The position numbers and the translations under genes were made by a program. A stretch of DNA of 64,000 nucleotides from assembly GCF_040183065.1 (NCBI RefSeq), contig NC_091120.1:22934708-22998707 (forward strand), written 5' to 3'. The notes beneath the pieces were generated by a model. The model did not search any database. It had not been told where the DNA came from and saw only the letters and a list, made by a program, of their open reading frames with translations. Positions within the stretch are counted from its first letter, which is position 1. Each line of letters begins with the position of its first letter. Below are positions 25,104-36,539 of the stretch, piece by piece. Source of the DNA: Periplaneta americana. Its lineage: Eukaryota > Arthropoda > Insecta > Blattodea > Blattidae.

Positions 25104-26863
25104 CACTTTTTAATACAGTCTCCAAAAATGTATGGTGATGTTTCATGACATTACTCTGAAATATGTATATTAAGTGAAAATGCTCTTATTAGAATTCAGT
25201 AACTCAAAAAGATTGCGTTCTTGTAGTTTTTTGCTCTGTCGCTATTGTCGTTACTTCTCTTGCTAAAATCCCTTCCTTTGTTAATTCACAAACTAAAAAA
25301 GATCGCGTTCATGTATTTTTATCTTCTGTCATTGTTGTCGTCATAATAAAATCATTCGTGGCCAAGACTTCTATACTCTCAATAGGTTATCTCGTTTTTC
25401 ATTAGCCAATCAAATAGCTAGTTGGCTGATGGCGCGCGAAGAGTCCATGCTGATTGGACCTTTATTTTCAAATTAATAACATAATCGCCTCAAATAAAAA
25501 CATTACAAGGATATAAACCAACAGTCTTACTAATAAACTGTGTATAGTTTTTATACGAGACTTATGTAGAGTTGAGACTGAAAACGTTACTAATAAACCG
25601 TGAATAAGCTATGGACGTATAAACAGGCTGTAACTATACAATGAGAATTGCTTGGAAATAGTTATATACACGAAACCCCTTGTTTAAGCGTTGTATATAG
25701 GGAAAAAATGGCAGCCCCTCTAACAGCTGTTCGTATCGACTTTCATTTTATGATGATGTTTACCTTGTAACCACAGAAGAACAAACCAAAGATCATAGAA
25801 TTATTAGAATGATATTGCTGTAGCTTGTACTCTTTGACAAAATTATAGTGTGGTAATCGATTAGAGCCAGTTGTACTATCGATATTTAACACGCTACACT
25901 AGAGCGCTCTACCGGATGCAATAGAGAACCTCAGATATTCTATTACCTTTCGTAACGAAGTAATGACGAAACTATGACGTAGCTGTGTAACAGTTATACT
26001 GTTATACACGACGTATGTAGTAATTATTAGTAAGGAATTTACACACGACTTATAAAGGAGCTACTCATTGTATAAGTATAAGACAGTTAAACGTCTGTAT
26101 ATAGAATTTTAATTGGTAAAGCCGCAAGTGTGTACGTATCATGGAATAAAATAAATACGTTGAAAGTGTTTATACCGTGAATATAAAAGCTGTACTTACA
26201 CTAGTCATTGCATTATTTTTCTGTATTTCTTAACAATTCGTCTGCTCTCAGTGTCTGCCGTCCGTTTTCGTCTGCTAGTTTCCAGTCTTGTGTTCACATA
26301 CTAGAGTCGTATAAAGAACCCAGTTTTGACTGTACAATCAACAATAAAATTTCACGTGGAACGTTATGTACGAACATTGCCACATATTCTTTGGTTCTTT
26401 TTATAATATTCCGCCTCTTTTTAATCGTGTTCTTGCCATGAAACTCATTGTAGAATTTTTCAGTATTATTGAAACTACTTAGCCATGCTGGTTATGGCAT
26501 GGTTAAACCTTCAAAAGAAAGAATAATGTACTAAAATTTAAAGAGGGCCAAGATGGTGGTGTTTTTGTTTTAGATGTATATTTATAAAAATCTAACATTT
26601 ATTGATTTTTAATATCTCATTCTAAAGTTTGGAAAAAGGGGCATGTACCGGTAATGAAATGTCAACAACACGTTCATTTACAATAATCATTATAACTCAA
26701 CAATGAACTGTCACTGGAGGCTATTATGATTAACCCACTGATTATGCCATAATGACAAAATGTCATAAATCGTTAATATAAAATCAATATAACGAGAATT
26801 ATAGTGAAAAAACATCACTGGTATCAGTCGTTAACCCTCCATCCCTTTGGTATGCAACTATTA
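25104..26863. other. No gene; possible MITE around 25.5-26.0 kb
   Basis: The word TTACTAATAA occurs at about 25,528 and 25,590 and inverted near 26,020, with other partly complementary words around it. This suggests a degraded foldback element. No coding domain is seen. Confidence 0.35.
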
Positions 26864-27281
26864 GTATAAGCAGGACGAATAGAAGGAATAGTATACGCAC
26901 TCAGCGAGTTTACACGGGTCCGCCGCAACGCGGCGCTTCTATCGCTAGGATCGTGACTTGGCGGAAGTTGACAGTTCTTGTTACACTAAACGTAGTCCTT
27001 TTTAAAAGCAAATTTCTACAATTTAACCCGTCTATTCGTAACTTTAGGAATACCTGCATAGTCCCTTATTCATAATTAATAGCCTTCTCTCAGTTAACAC
27101 TATTATGAACGTTCGTAACAGAAAATACAATGGGATCTGAAATGCTATGAAAGCGATAAGTTCAATATTTAACAAGTTGCGAATTCAGGGACAGAAAACT
27201 CTACAAAATGTTAAATAAAACCAGAGTTGAAAGATATTTTACGTGCTTACAAATTAATTAAATTACTCACCATATGAATGA

Positions 27282-27800
27282 TTAGTTGCCTGCTACCTTC
27301 GAGAGTTTGCGAGATGACTTGACGGATTTACGAGCTTGTAATTCTCTTCGGATTTCCTTTGTCCTGAAGAAGAATCGGCACTTTAAGTAGTGGTAAACCA
27401 ATTTAGGAATAATATCCATGATGTGTTCTCTGCAACAACCTGCTCCCGAAGACTGGATCGTAAGAGCGTCAATAGTGTCAAGACAGTCATAGAAGATATC
27501 ACCCCACATTACACTCGCTGAGCTAATCTTTTCTTTAATTTTCATTTCTGTTTGAAGAAGTGCGTCGTACACAGCTTGGGAGGGATGGGTTAAAAAACTG
27601 ACGTTCCTACCGGATCCGTAGTCCTTGGTTTGGATGAGAGCTGCACAATGTTTAGACACATTACTTTTCTGTCGAAGGGAATGGACACAGAGGGTACACG
27701 CAATAAACTTAGAGGATTGATTTACGACATAACCTGCCACATGATACACTAAAAATCTGTCAATCAACACGGCAGGAGTGGTATTTACCAACTCGGGCAC
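27282..27800 (-). pseudogene. P-element/THAP9-like transposase C-terminal region
   Basis: This 172-codon frame contains 'HVAGYVVNQSSKFIACTLC', a 'yaGyV..k....C..C' block, then 'KDYGSGRNVSFLTHPSQAVY'. These features characterise the C-terminal part of P-element and THAP9 transposases. A basic tail follows. The central RNase H-like catalytic region was not recognised nearby. The frame has no convincing start, and the THAP start lies about 0.2 kb upstream in another frame. I treat it as a remnant; spliced exons of one transposase remain possible. Confidence 0.72.
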
Positions 27801-27865
27801 GGCACTTTCTCAGCCTTGACCATGCATTTCTTCACAAAGAACAATTTTTTCTTTTATACAAGTTT

Positions 27866-27958
27866 CTACAGACTTCTTAACTGCCTTGTTACGTAATAAT
27901 GTCTTTTGTCACTATTTCTACCGTATCCCGATCTACAACCCGGAGCAAAACAGTACGG
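27866..27958 (-). pseudogene. THAP zinc-finger N-terminus (partial)
   Basis: On the reverse strand a Met precedes 'PYCFAPGCRSGYGR', the CX4C start of a THAP DNA-binding domain, which in P-like elements recognises the transposon ends. The frame continues only to 'RHYYVTRQLRSL'. The W...C..H half of the domain is not contiguous, so it is either split by an intron or lost. Confidence 0.6.
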
Positions 27959-28099
27959 CATTTTTGCAATTATTTTGTCACTGGTTAATTCAAAGCACAA
28001 CAAATTGAAGACTTCTACACAAACCCAAACAACAATGCATACTAACAACCCCTAACAACTTTCACCATTAAACGCGCGAGCAATTGTATTTTCGAGGTG

Positions 28100-28207
28100 T
28101 CTGAACCGTTGCTTACGAGATTACACAAGCTGGCGCATAGCACGATCGAGAGTAGGTCTCTGTGAGTCATGACAATTTCTGCCGCTAGGTTCGCCTCCCT
28201 GCCCTAT
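28100..28207 (+). repeat. Internal inverted repeat arm of the P-like element (left)
   Basis: CGTTGCTTACGAGATTACAC and the following GCTGGCGCATAG recur inverted and perfectly at 31,961-31,996. Weaker similarity extends to CTGCCCTAT (28,199; inverted partner near 31,890). Confidence 0.85.
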
Positions 28208-29066
28208 GAAATGATGAATAGTACCATTACAAAGCATTGTGCATCGTGAAAATAGTTCGATTAATTGTGCATTACTCATTGAGTACGAATATTACAAATA
28301 TGCCAAGCATATTACAGTGTTATTTGAAGTTTGTTCAGCTAAGTTATATTCGAAAATTGTCTGTGTTTTGCTATGTGAAGAACTCTGTACCAACAGGTCG
28401 TATCTTTATAGGTTAAGGTAATTGTCAAAGTTCTCTCATATAACAAGCAATGCTATGTTAAAAGTGGCGAATTGCATTTTCCGACTCTCGAATGATGTGA
28501 CCCGAAATGTAAAATAATTTCATGCATTGTTTCACTTACCAAGCATTACTGATATAGGCCTAATGAAAATATGAACGACGTGATGTAAACATTTGAGATA
28601 ATGTTACTGTTTTCCCTTTCTCTTTTAGAAAATACCGATAAAAGTAATGAATTATCTTCATGCTGTACTTATTAGGTAATTAATGTGTATTTGTCTGTAT
28701 TTTAGACCTGTGTATTGTTACGTAATTATCAGTGAATTAGGTTAGAGAACTTAACAAGGTTAGTATGAGATTAGGTAATGCACCTCAAACTGGTAACTAA
28801 TAATGGCTGCTGCGAAATAGGCTGAGGTGGTTATCGTGTGAATCAAATTATATCTAGAATATCTAGTTTTATTATATACGGATACGTAAAGTTTTTTTTT
28901 TTTTTAGCATGTGTTTGTAATTTTGTGAGGTTATGTCTAGCCTAATTTCTTTTTATTCTTGTATCATTACCAATACATTAATTTATTTTATATTCATTTC
29001 AGGTGTTACGGAGGTGTTACATCTATGGTGGCAACTCTACTTATGAATAATTTCGAGGGAAAAATT

Positions 29067-29141
29067 GTTCCGGAGCCGGGTATCGAACCCGGGACCTTTG
29101 GTTTAACGTACCAACGCTCTACCACTGAGCTACTCGGGAAC
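29067..29141 (-). tRNA. tRNA-like cloverleaf 1 (repeat-borne; anticodon loop GTT)
   Basis: It folds with acceptor GTTCC/GGAAC, a D stem GCTC/GAGC, an anticodon stem TTGGT/ACCAA and a perfect T stem CCGGG/CCCGG around TTCGATA. Both A-box (TAGCTCAGTGG) and B-box words are intact. The anticodon loop ACGTTAA would read GTT (Asn) but has C where tRNAs have T33. Its place inside a repeat argues that it is a SINE/transposon part, not a host tRNA. Confidence 0.6.
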
Positions 29142-29351
29142 TCTAACCGACACCGATCCAATTTTTCCCTCTATATCCACAGACCTCAAAGTGGGCTGAC
29201 AACCGTCAAGTAACCAACTTCGAGTGCACACTAACTCCGTGTGACTTAAATTGTGGTTTCTGTTAACGAACAGTGACGTGTATTATGCAAATCAAGATTT
29301 TCAGGTATAACTCCCTGTAAAGTTGATTTGAATAATTTCGAGGGAAAAATT

Positions 29352-29426
29352 GTTCCGGAGCCGGGTATCGAACCCGGGACCTTTGGTTTAACGTACCAAC
29401 GCTCTACCACTGAGCTACTCGGGAAC
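29352..29426 (-). tRNA. tRNA-like cloverleaf 2 (repeat-borne)
   Basis: Same cloverleaf as the first unit, 285 bp downstream, with the same stems, loop and C33. Confidence 0.6.
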
Positions 29427-29720
29427 TCTAACCGACACCGATCCAATTTTTCCCTCTATATCCACAGACCTCAAAGTGGGCTGACAACCGTCAAGCAACC
29501 AACTTCGAGTGCACACTAACTCCGTGTGACTTAAATTGTGATTTTCTGTTAACGAACAGTGACGTGTATTATGCAAATCAAGATTTTCAGGTATAACTCC
29601 CTGAACCACAATTTAAGTCACACGGAGTTAGTGTGCACTCGAAGTTGGTTGCTTGACGGTTGTCAGCCCACTTTGAGGTCTGTGGATATAGAGGGAAAAA
29701 TTGGATCGGTGTCGGTTAGA

Positions 29721-29795
29721 GTTCCCGAGTAGCTCAGTGGTAGAGCGTTGGTACGTTAAACCAAAGGTCCCGGGTTCGATACCCGGCTCCGGAAC
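29721..29795 (+). tRNA. tRNA-like cloverleaf 3 (repeat-borne, inverted)
   Basis: Same cloverleaf on the plus strand in the inverted unit. Confidence 0.6.
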
Positions 29796-29875
29796 AATTT
29801 TTCCCTCGAAATTATTCAAATCAACTTTACAGGGAGTTATACCTGAAAATCTTGATTTGCAGAACTCTACTTATG

Positions 29876-31885
29876 TTAGGATATGAAGTAACAGTATATA
29901 TTCAACTTCATCATTTGCTAAAAATTAAAGAAAACTGTATGTCTTCGACTCATTCCATCGTCATTTCTTCTTATGTATGTGAACCACGTTCATTCTAAAA
30001 GTGCTACATTAAATGAACACTATAGACAACGTGATGGAACAATTTACAAGTTACTGTTAAAGTGCTCAACATTTTCAAGTGGTGCTATACCCATTGTTTC
30101 AAAATGTACATACATATTTCTACATTTCTATAAGAGGTGTCATAAATTATTTCAGCATATTTGTAAATTCTTCAAAATTAATTCTTCTAATTAATACCAT
30201 AAAGTAATGAAATAATATAGCCTAGGCCTATATGTGATTTTATACTACCGGTATTGATGTTGATCTTGGTAAATTAATCCAATTTCACAGTGTTGTCTTT
30301 TGTACTGTGGTTCATAACAATTATAACAGTATGTACGTGGAAATGTTTTTAAAATAATAAATTCTAGCTAATGATTTTAAGTGGTCGTTCCAATGGGAGG
30401 TTATATTGGAAAGATGATCACAAATGGATAATTTATTGCAAGATACAAGAACTGAATATAAGTGAGTGTTCTGTTGAAAGTGGAAGTGAAAATTTCGTTT
30501 TACAAGAGCTAAGTAGGCGTAATATTTATTTTAGGAATTATTTGAAAGCTACAGAATATGAAGAATAGACCTGTAACCATAGAAATCAACTGCGAATGGT
30601 GAGTGGCCAGGTTTCATTAAAAATTGAAAGGAAGTAAAAATTATTTTCTTCTTATCATCCTGTTTTCAATATTTAAATTTAAGCACCTTTCTCTTCCTTG
30701 TTATTTCGTGAGAGATTACTTCATTCCATCACATAAGCTAAATTTTTTCTGTACAGATAATAAAAATTACATACATAAGTAGGCTACTTGAATACTGACG
30801 ATACAAACTTCATATACATACCTCATCAGGTATATTCAAGAAGACATCTAATGTACTGTAACCAGCACATGATTAAAATACTGATCAGATGTCCAACAGT
30901 TTCTTACTGCACTCTTCACTTCAAAAGTTTGGCACATAGTTAATGAAAATCTTGATCAGGAAATCATTCATAAAAAAGTTAAATGTACACGTTTAAAACT
31001 TTCCTATAACATAGGGCATCCTCATTGTTACTTTTAAATTTTAGGAATGTACGCTTATAACTGTATCACAATCTGAAATAATCATAATATTTATAACACG
31101 AGGGTCCTTGTAGATAGTCAGTTCCAGTGTTCTATATGTAATTAAGAAATGGCCCAGTTTATTGCACTTTCAGCACTTTTCTATTTAGGGGCTTCTGATT
31201 AAGTTTCCTAATCACTTCGTATTTACTGGAAATATCTTTGGCAATATTGTCCAGTAGTGGCTTCACAAGTTCTCCCAAAAGAAAGAGGGACATTTCCTCA
31301 TCTTATGTATCGCACTTCAGTTCTTGCGAAAATCTTGGCTTCAGAAAAGAATACTACAGCGTTTACTATTACTATGCTCAATAGATTAATCAGTAGGCCT
31401 ATAGAAATGTTTTCATCACTGCAAGAAAAAATCGCGTAATAATTATACTTCTCAATTATTGTGACGTTCGTACTTTTTTTAAAAGAGAGGGAAAAGTTAC
31501 GCATTCTTGCAAATGCTTAATTATGAATTCAAGGAAATTAAAGATAATGCAGTACCTTAATTAGTTGCAATATCTTATTTAATAACAATATTAATAATAT
31601 TAGGTGAAAAGGGTAGGCTATAGTGCATATATGTAAGATGTGAAGTTAATTTATTTCCGGAAATGTTTGGTGTATGAACTGAAGTACAGAGCAGACAGTC
31701 CCTCAGTTTATATGTAATATGTTTTAATATCAAGAATGACAGCCTTTTATTGTAATATAATTGAGGAGTAGAAGTTTGGAAATTACGTTTATTGTCCATA
31801 AAATATTGTACGAAGCATTTAATAAGCAATGGTGAGTCCTTTAAATGTCCCAAATGTCAATGTCTTTTAAGTGTTCTGCTATGAA
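29876..31885. other. Interior of the P-like element without recognised gene
   Basis: AT-rich sequence. A 65-codon frame at 30,371-30,568 has non-repetitive composition but no family I recognise. Confidence 0.45.
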
Positions 31886-31889
31886 TATA

Positions 31890-31996
31890 TAGGGCAGAAC
31901 AGCGCTCCGAGCGGCGGAATTGGCATTACGAGGGAACCACTTCAGACTCGTTTTTCAAGCTCTATGCGCCAGCTTGTGTAATCTCGTAAGCAACGG
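31890..31996 (-). repeat. Internal inverted repeat arm of the P-like element (right)
   Basis: Inverted partner of 28,100-28,207. The first 33 or more bases are perfect. Confidence 0.85.
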
Positions 31997-32436
31997 TCTG
32001 AACTCAGACAAACAATGGACTTTAGCGATCGAAGCGCCACTAGTTCTCAGGTCCGCCACCGACAATGAGAGAACATAGGAGTGCGTACAATATTCCTTCT
32101 ATTATTCGTCCTGGTATAAGTAGCATGATTACAAAGGAAAGAAAATAATTTGTAGGTCAACATAGATGAATCTAATTATACAAAGCTGGTATTAACATAG
32201 GCTACTTATATAGGCCTATGTGATTTATTTAAACTTATTATCGCCGAGGCCTCATACTTAACATGGCGGCATCATACAGTAACGTGCGGTGTGCTTTTAA
32301 AACATAATTTTGCCGACCGATTATTGCTCTGTAGGTTTCACTATAAACGTCACGTTGTCAAGTCTACTTCCTCAATAAGAATAAGCACTAGTTTTTATAT
32401 TGTTAAATTATTATAATTATTGTTATTATTATTATA

Positions 32437-33976
32437 CCCGAACCCACGCTTTCAGAAGTCGAAATTGCGATAGAAAATCTGAAAAAGTACAAGTCTCCAG
32501 GTATCGATCAAATTCCAGCAGAATTAATACAAGAGGGTGGAAGTACATTACATAGAGAAATTTATAAACTTGTACTTGCTATTTGGGAAAAGGAAATTGT
32601 ACCAGAACAATGGAAGGAGTCCATAATTGTACCTATTTTTAAAAAGGGGGACAAAACCAACTGTGGTAACTTTCGAGGAATATCACTTTTGTTGACGTCG
32701 TACAAAATTTTGTCCAATATTCTTTTGAGAAGATTAACTCCGTACGTAGATGAAATTATTGGGGATCATCAGTGCGGGTTTCGGCGTAATAGATCGACTA
32801 TTGATCAGATTTTTTGTATTCGACAGATAATGGAGAAAAAATGGGAGTATAAGGGTACAGTACATCAGTTATTCATAGATTTCAAAAAGGCATATGACTC
32901 GGTTAAGAGGGAAGTATTATATGATATTCTTATTGAATTTGGTATTCCCAAGAAACTAGTTCGATTAATTAAAATGTGTCTCAGTGAAACATACAGAAGA
33001 GTCCGTATAGGTCAGTTTCTATCTGATGCTTTTCCAATTCACTGCGGGTTAAAGCAGGGAGATGCACTATCACCTTTACTTTTTAACTTCGCGCTAGAAT
33101 ATGCCATTAGGAAAGTTCAAGATAACAGGCAGGGTTTGGAATTGAACGGGTTACATCAGCTTCTTGTCTATGCGGATGACGTGAATATGTTAGGAGAAAA
33201 TACACAAACGATTAGGGAAAACACGGAAATTTTACTTGAAGCAAGTAGAGCGATCGGTTTGGAAGTAAATCCCGAAAAGACAAAGTATATGATTATGTCT
33301 CGTGATCAGAATATTGTACGAAATGGAAATATAAAAAATTGGAGATTTATCCTTCGAAGAGGTGGAAAAATTCAAATTTCTTGGAGCAACAGTAACAAAT
33401 ATAAATGACACTCAGGAGGAAATTAAACGCAGAATAAATATGGGAAATGCGTGTTATTATTCGGTTGAGAAGCTCTTATCATCCAGTCTGCTGTCCAAAA
33501 ATCTGAAAGTAAGAATTTATAAAACAGTTATATTACCGGTTCTTCTGTATGGTTGTGAAACTTGGACTCTCACTCTGAGAGAGGAACATAGGTTCAGGGT
33601 GTTTGAGAATAAGGTGCTAAGGAAAATATTTGGGGCTAAGCGGGATGAAGTTACAGGAGAATGGAGAAAGTTACACAACACAGAACTGCACGCATTGTAT
33701 TCTTCACCTGACATAATTAGGAACATTAAATCCAGACGTTTGAGATGGGCAGGGCATGTAGCACGTATGGGCGAATCCAGAAATGCATATAGAGTGTTAG
33801 TTGGGAGACCGGAGGGAAAAAGACCTTTAGGGAGGCCGAGACGTAGATGGGAGGATAGTATTAAAATGGATTTGAGGGAGGTGGGGTATGATGATAGAGA
33901 CTGGATTAATCTTGCACAGGATAGGGATCGATGGCGGGCTTATGTGAGGGCGGCAATGAACCTTCGGGTTCCTTAA
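32437..33976 (+). mobile_element. LINE family A, copy 1: nearly complete RT with one frameshift
   Basis: Coding sequence is open from about 32,437 ('[17 protein letters not shown]') through RT blocks '[15 protein letters not shown]', '[11 protein letters not shown]', '[18 protein letters not shown]' and the catalytic 'YADD' at about 33,169. It continues after 33,362 with the C-terminal region ending '...RAYVRAAMNLRVP' at 33,976. An extra A in the run near 33,333-33,338, compared with copy 2, shifts the frame at about residue 300 of the open part. The endonuclease domain is missing (5' truncation). The tail CCATTTGTAAGTAAGT passes into (TTA)n. The clade is not assigned; RTE-like is a guess. 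Confidence 0.92.
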
Positions 33977-33990
33977 AAGCCATTTGTAAG

Positions 33991-33994
<4 letters not shown>

Positions 33995-34054
<60 letters not shown>
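33995..34054. repeat. (TTA)n microsatellite
   Basis: About 20 ATT triplets directly after the LINE A tail. Confidence 0.95.
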
Positions 34055-34055
<1 letters not shown>

Positions 34056-34313
34056 GAGTACGTTGACATTCTTAACTCTTATTAATAACTCTTTAATAAT
34101 AATTTTTAATCACATACCTTAATGTTCTTCCTCAGCACAGGACATTGCAACCTCGGTTTTAGTCCACGTGGATTAGACAAGTAGGTGTCGTTTTATAATG
34201 GAAGCAGCTTATTGGTTGCAACATTGAAATTGAGGACAGTGATTGGAGCGGCGACACAAGAAATTGAAAACAATAATGCAATTAAATTTCAAAGGCCTGC
34301 CGAATATTACGAG

Positions 34314-36164
34314 CAGGGACGTCGCTAGGGTGGTGCGAAAGGGTACCCCATAAAAATCGGAGCACCCCTTTCTGCACCCCAAAGGGCATTTAAAGCCGTG
34401 AATTGTGCAATTTATTAAAAATACTATGCGTAAGTTATTTTGAAGAACAAAAACAAACATAATCCTGTAAGACTGTAAAATAAATTTCATTAAACACGAG
34501 AGAAAAAAACTAGCAATTATTGAAACTGTACGTAACATTTTACATTTTACACGATTCACAGTTAAACGCAAATCAACGTTAATCTTGTTTTATTCCATCA
34601 TTAAATAGCGTTACATCTGCTTGAACGTCGTTCGCATTAATATATATTGGTGGAATGCAGTCGACTCGACAATGAACATTCCCGGATGTCAGACTTATTA
34701 TTGGTAAGCTTATAGGCTATATTAATTATTTTTCAATATATATTTAACATTTTTATTAAATAAAAATAACATGTTTATAATCTACGTAGAACAACAAGAC
34801 TATTTGTGAAGTTTCAGGAGGATTGAATGAATTTTAATTTTCATATGACGTCATATTATTGTTAAGATTGTTAAGCTTGTTACGTAATTCACTGTGGGCT
34901 GAAGCAAGGGGATGCACTATCACCTTTACTTTTTAACTTTGCTCTAGCGTATGCCATTAGGAAAGTCCAAGATAACAGAGAGGGTTTAGAATTGAACTGG
35001 TTACATCAGCTGCTTGTCTATGCGGATGACGTGAATATGCTACGAGAAAATCCACAAACGATTAGGGAAAACGCGGAAATTCTAGTTGAAGCAAGTAAAG
35101 AGATAGGTTTGGAAGTAAATCCAGAAAAGACAATGTATATGATTATGTCTCGTGACGAGAATATTGTACGAAATGGAAATATAAAAATTGGAAATTTATC
35201 CTTTGAAGAGGTGGAGAAATTCAAATATATGGGAGCAACAGTAACAAATATAAATGATACTCGGGAAGAAATTAAACACAGAATAAATATGAGAAATGCC
35301 TGTTATTATTCGGTTGAGAAACTTTTATCATCCAGTCTGCTGTCCAAAAATCTGAAAGTTAGAATTTATAAAACAGTTATATTACCGGTTGTTCTTTATG
35401 GTTGTGAAACTTAGACTCTCACTTTGAGAGAGGAACATAGGTTAAAGGTGTTTGAGAATAAGATGCTTAGGAAAATATTTGGGGCTAAGAGGGATGAAGT
35501 TACAGGAGAATGGAGAAAGTTACACAACACAGAACTGCACGCATTGTATTCCTCACCTGACATAATTAGGAACATTAAATCCAGACGTTTGAGATGGGCA
35601 GAGCATGTAGCACGTATGGGCGAATCCAGAAATGCATATAGAGTGTTAGTTGGGAGGCCGGAGGGAAAAAGACCTTTAGGGAGGCCGAGACGTAGATGGG
35701 AAGATAATATTAAAATGGATTTGAGGGAGGTGAGATATGATGATAGAGACTGGATTAATCTTGCTCAGGATAGGGACCAATGGCGGGCTTATGTGAGGGC
35801 GGCAATGAACCTCCGGGTTCCTTAAAAGCCAGTAAGTAAGTAAGTAAGCTTGTTACGAACTGAGCGCGTATCACGACAATAATGTACCTATAAGGAAATC
35901 TTTTATCAGTGCGATAGTGCAGTACCGTACATTACACTCCATCGCTTTCTCTTTACATTCAGATTCTATTTTTAACATCTTCATCTTTACTTACTTTTCT
36001 TTGTTTCTACGTAATTTTTGAAAAGAAGTCCGAAATATTACGTTTTTGCCCGGTATAATATATTATAACAGACTCTAGAATTTGCCTTTTTATAGCTCGC
36101 GCAAGAAACGATTACCGAAAACCCCATCCGCACCCCCCTTGCTCTGATCCTGGCGACGTCACTG
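34314..36164. mobile_element. hAT-like non-autonomous element interrupted by a LINE
   Basis: The ends CAGGGACGTCGCTAGG and CCTGGCGACGTCACTG are an inverted pair. The flanks ATTACGAG and CTCACGAG agree at 6 of 8 bases, consistent with an old hAT target duplication. Without the inner LINE A copy the element is about 880 bp. I recognised no transposase in it. Confidence 0.65.
34885..35845 (+). mobile_element. LINE family A, copy 2, flanked by 12-bp TSD
   Basis: A 5'-truncated copy beginning inside the RT palm just before '[12 protein letters not shown]' and ending with the same C-terminus and a (GTAA)n tail. Flanking repeats AAGCTTGTTACG occur at 34,873-34,884 and 35,846-35,857, a typical target-primed insertion footprint. 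The 34,992-35,825 coding part keeps 'YADD' but has a TAG at 35,412-35,414 where copy 1 has TGG (Trp). This copy keeps the frame in the A-run that copy 1 has lost. Confidence 0.93.
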
Positions 36165-36262
36165 CTCACGAGACCGCTCAAAGACCTGCCGAATGTTAAG
36201 CATGAGACCGCGGCGATAACTGTAGGCTTTAACATTCTCGGTCGTTTCGGCTTCGTTTTCAT

Positions 36263-36479
36263 TCATGCTGCTCGAAAGTCAGGAACAAAATCGTCATCTT
36301 TAAAATGATCAGAGCATACTCTGCTTGTATCAAGATTGAATTTATCCTGTCTTTTGCACGCAATTACCCATTTTTTTTTTCTAATTCCTAAACCTTCAGG
36401 ATTGGTAAAGAAAGACAACTCCTTTTTTTTTATCGTTAGAATTGTTGCATACCACAACAGCACACCTTTGACCTGGCAT
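36263..36479 (-). pseudogene. THAP domain with a frameshift in an A9 run
   Basis: On the reverse strand an ATG at 36,479 gives 'MPGQRCAVVVCNNSN' (CX4C). A run of nine A (plus-strand T 36,423-36,431) then shifts the frame, and the domain resumes as 'RKKKWVIACKRQDKF' and 'VCSDHFKDDDF', supplying the Trp and the C..H of the C2CH finger. A stop follows after 'VPDFRAA'. No catalytic domain follows. It could be a P-like element remnant or an exon of a THAP gene. The frameshift would be the first thing to recheck as a sequencing error. Confidence 0.72.
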
Positions 36480-36539
36480 AATGCATTCAAAACATAAACA
36501 AGAAAAAACACGAGATACTGCTTTGAAGCATTTGAGCTT

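Larger units (their letters stand above)
29046..29862. mobile_element. Composite element of three tRNA-like units (two direct, one inverted)
   Basis: The 817-bp insertion is flanked by a perfect 13-bp target duplication AACTCTACTTATG (29,033-29,045 and 29,863-29,875). It consists of a 285-bp unit (29,046-29,330), a second tandem unit cut after CTCCCTG (29,331-29,603), and an inverted copy (29,604-29,862) that is circularly permuted and ends in the unit's own end-to-start junction. Each unit has a tRNA-like cloverleaf inside short inverted repeats GAGGGAAAAATTG / CAATTTTTCCCTC. Close identity of the units indicates a young insertion. Confidence 0.85.
26871..32113 (-). mobile_element. P-like (THAP) DNA transposon, about 5.2 kb
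   Basis: The left end CAGGACGAATAGAAGGAATA and the right end, read on the other strand as CAGGACGAATAATAGAAGG, form terminal inverted repeats of about 32 bp. Both arms continue with further related sequence up to the GATCGCTA word. The flanks are a direct repeat GTATAAG (26,864-26,870 and 32,114-32,120). The interior carries a THAP start and a P-element/THAP9-type transposase C-terminal frame on the reverse strand. P elements usually make 8-bp duplications, so the 7-bp repeat may be a decayed one. A tRNA-bearing insertion sits at 29,046-29,862. Confidence 0.75.

Noticed and set aside
29067..29795. Three host tRNA-Asn genes
   Set aside because: They lie inside one transposon insertion with a shared target duplication and have C33, so I list them as repeat-borne tRNA-like units.
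29046..29862. Hammerhead ribozyme in the tRNA-bearing units
   Set aside because: No CTGANGA/GAAA core was found on either strand of the unit.
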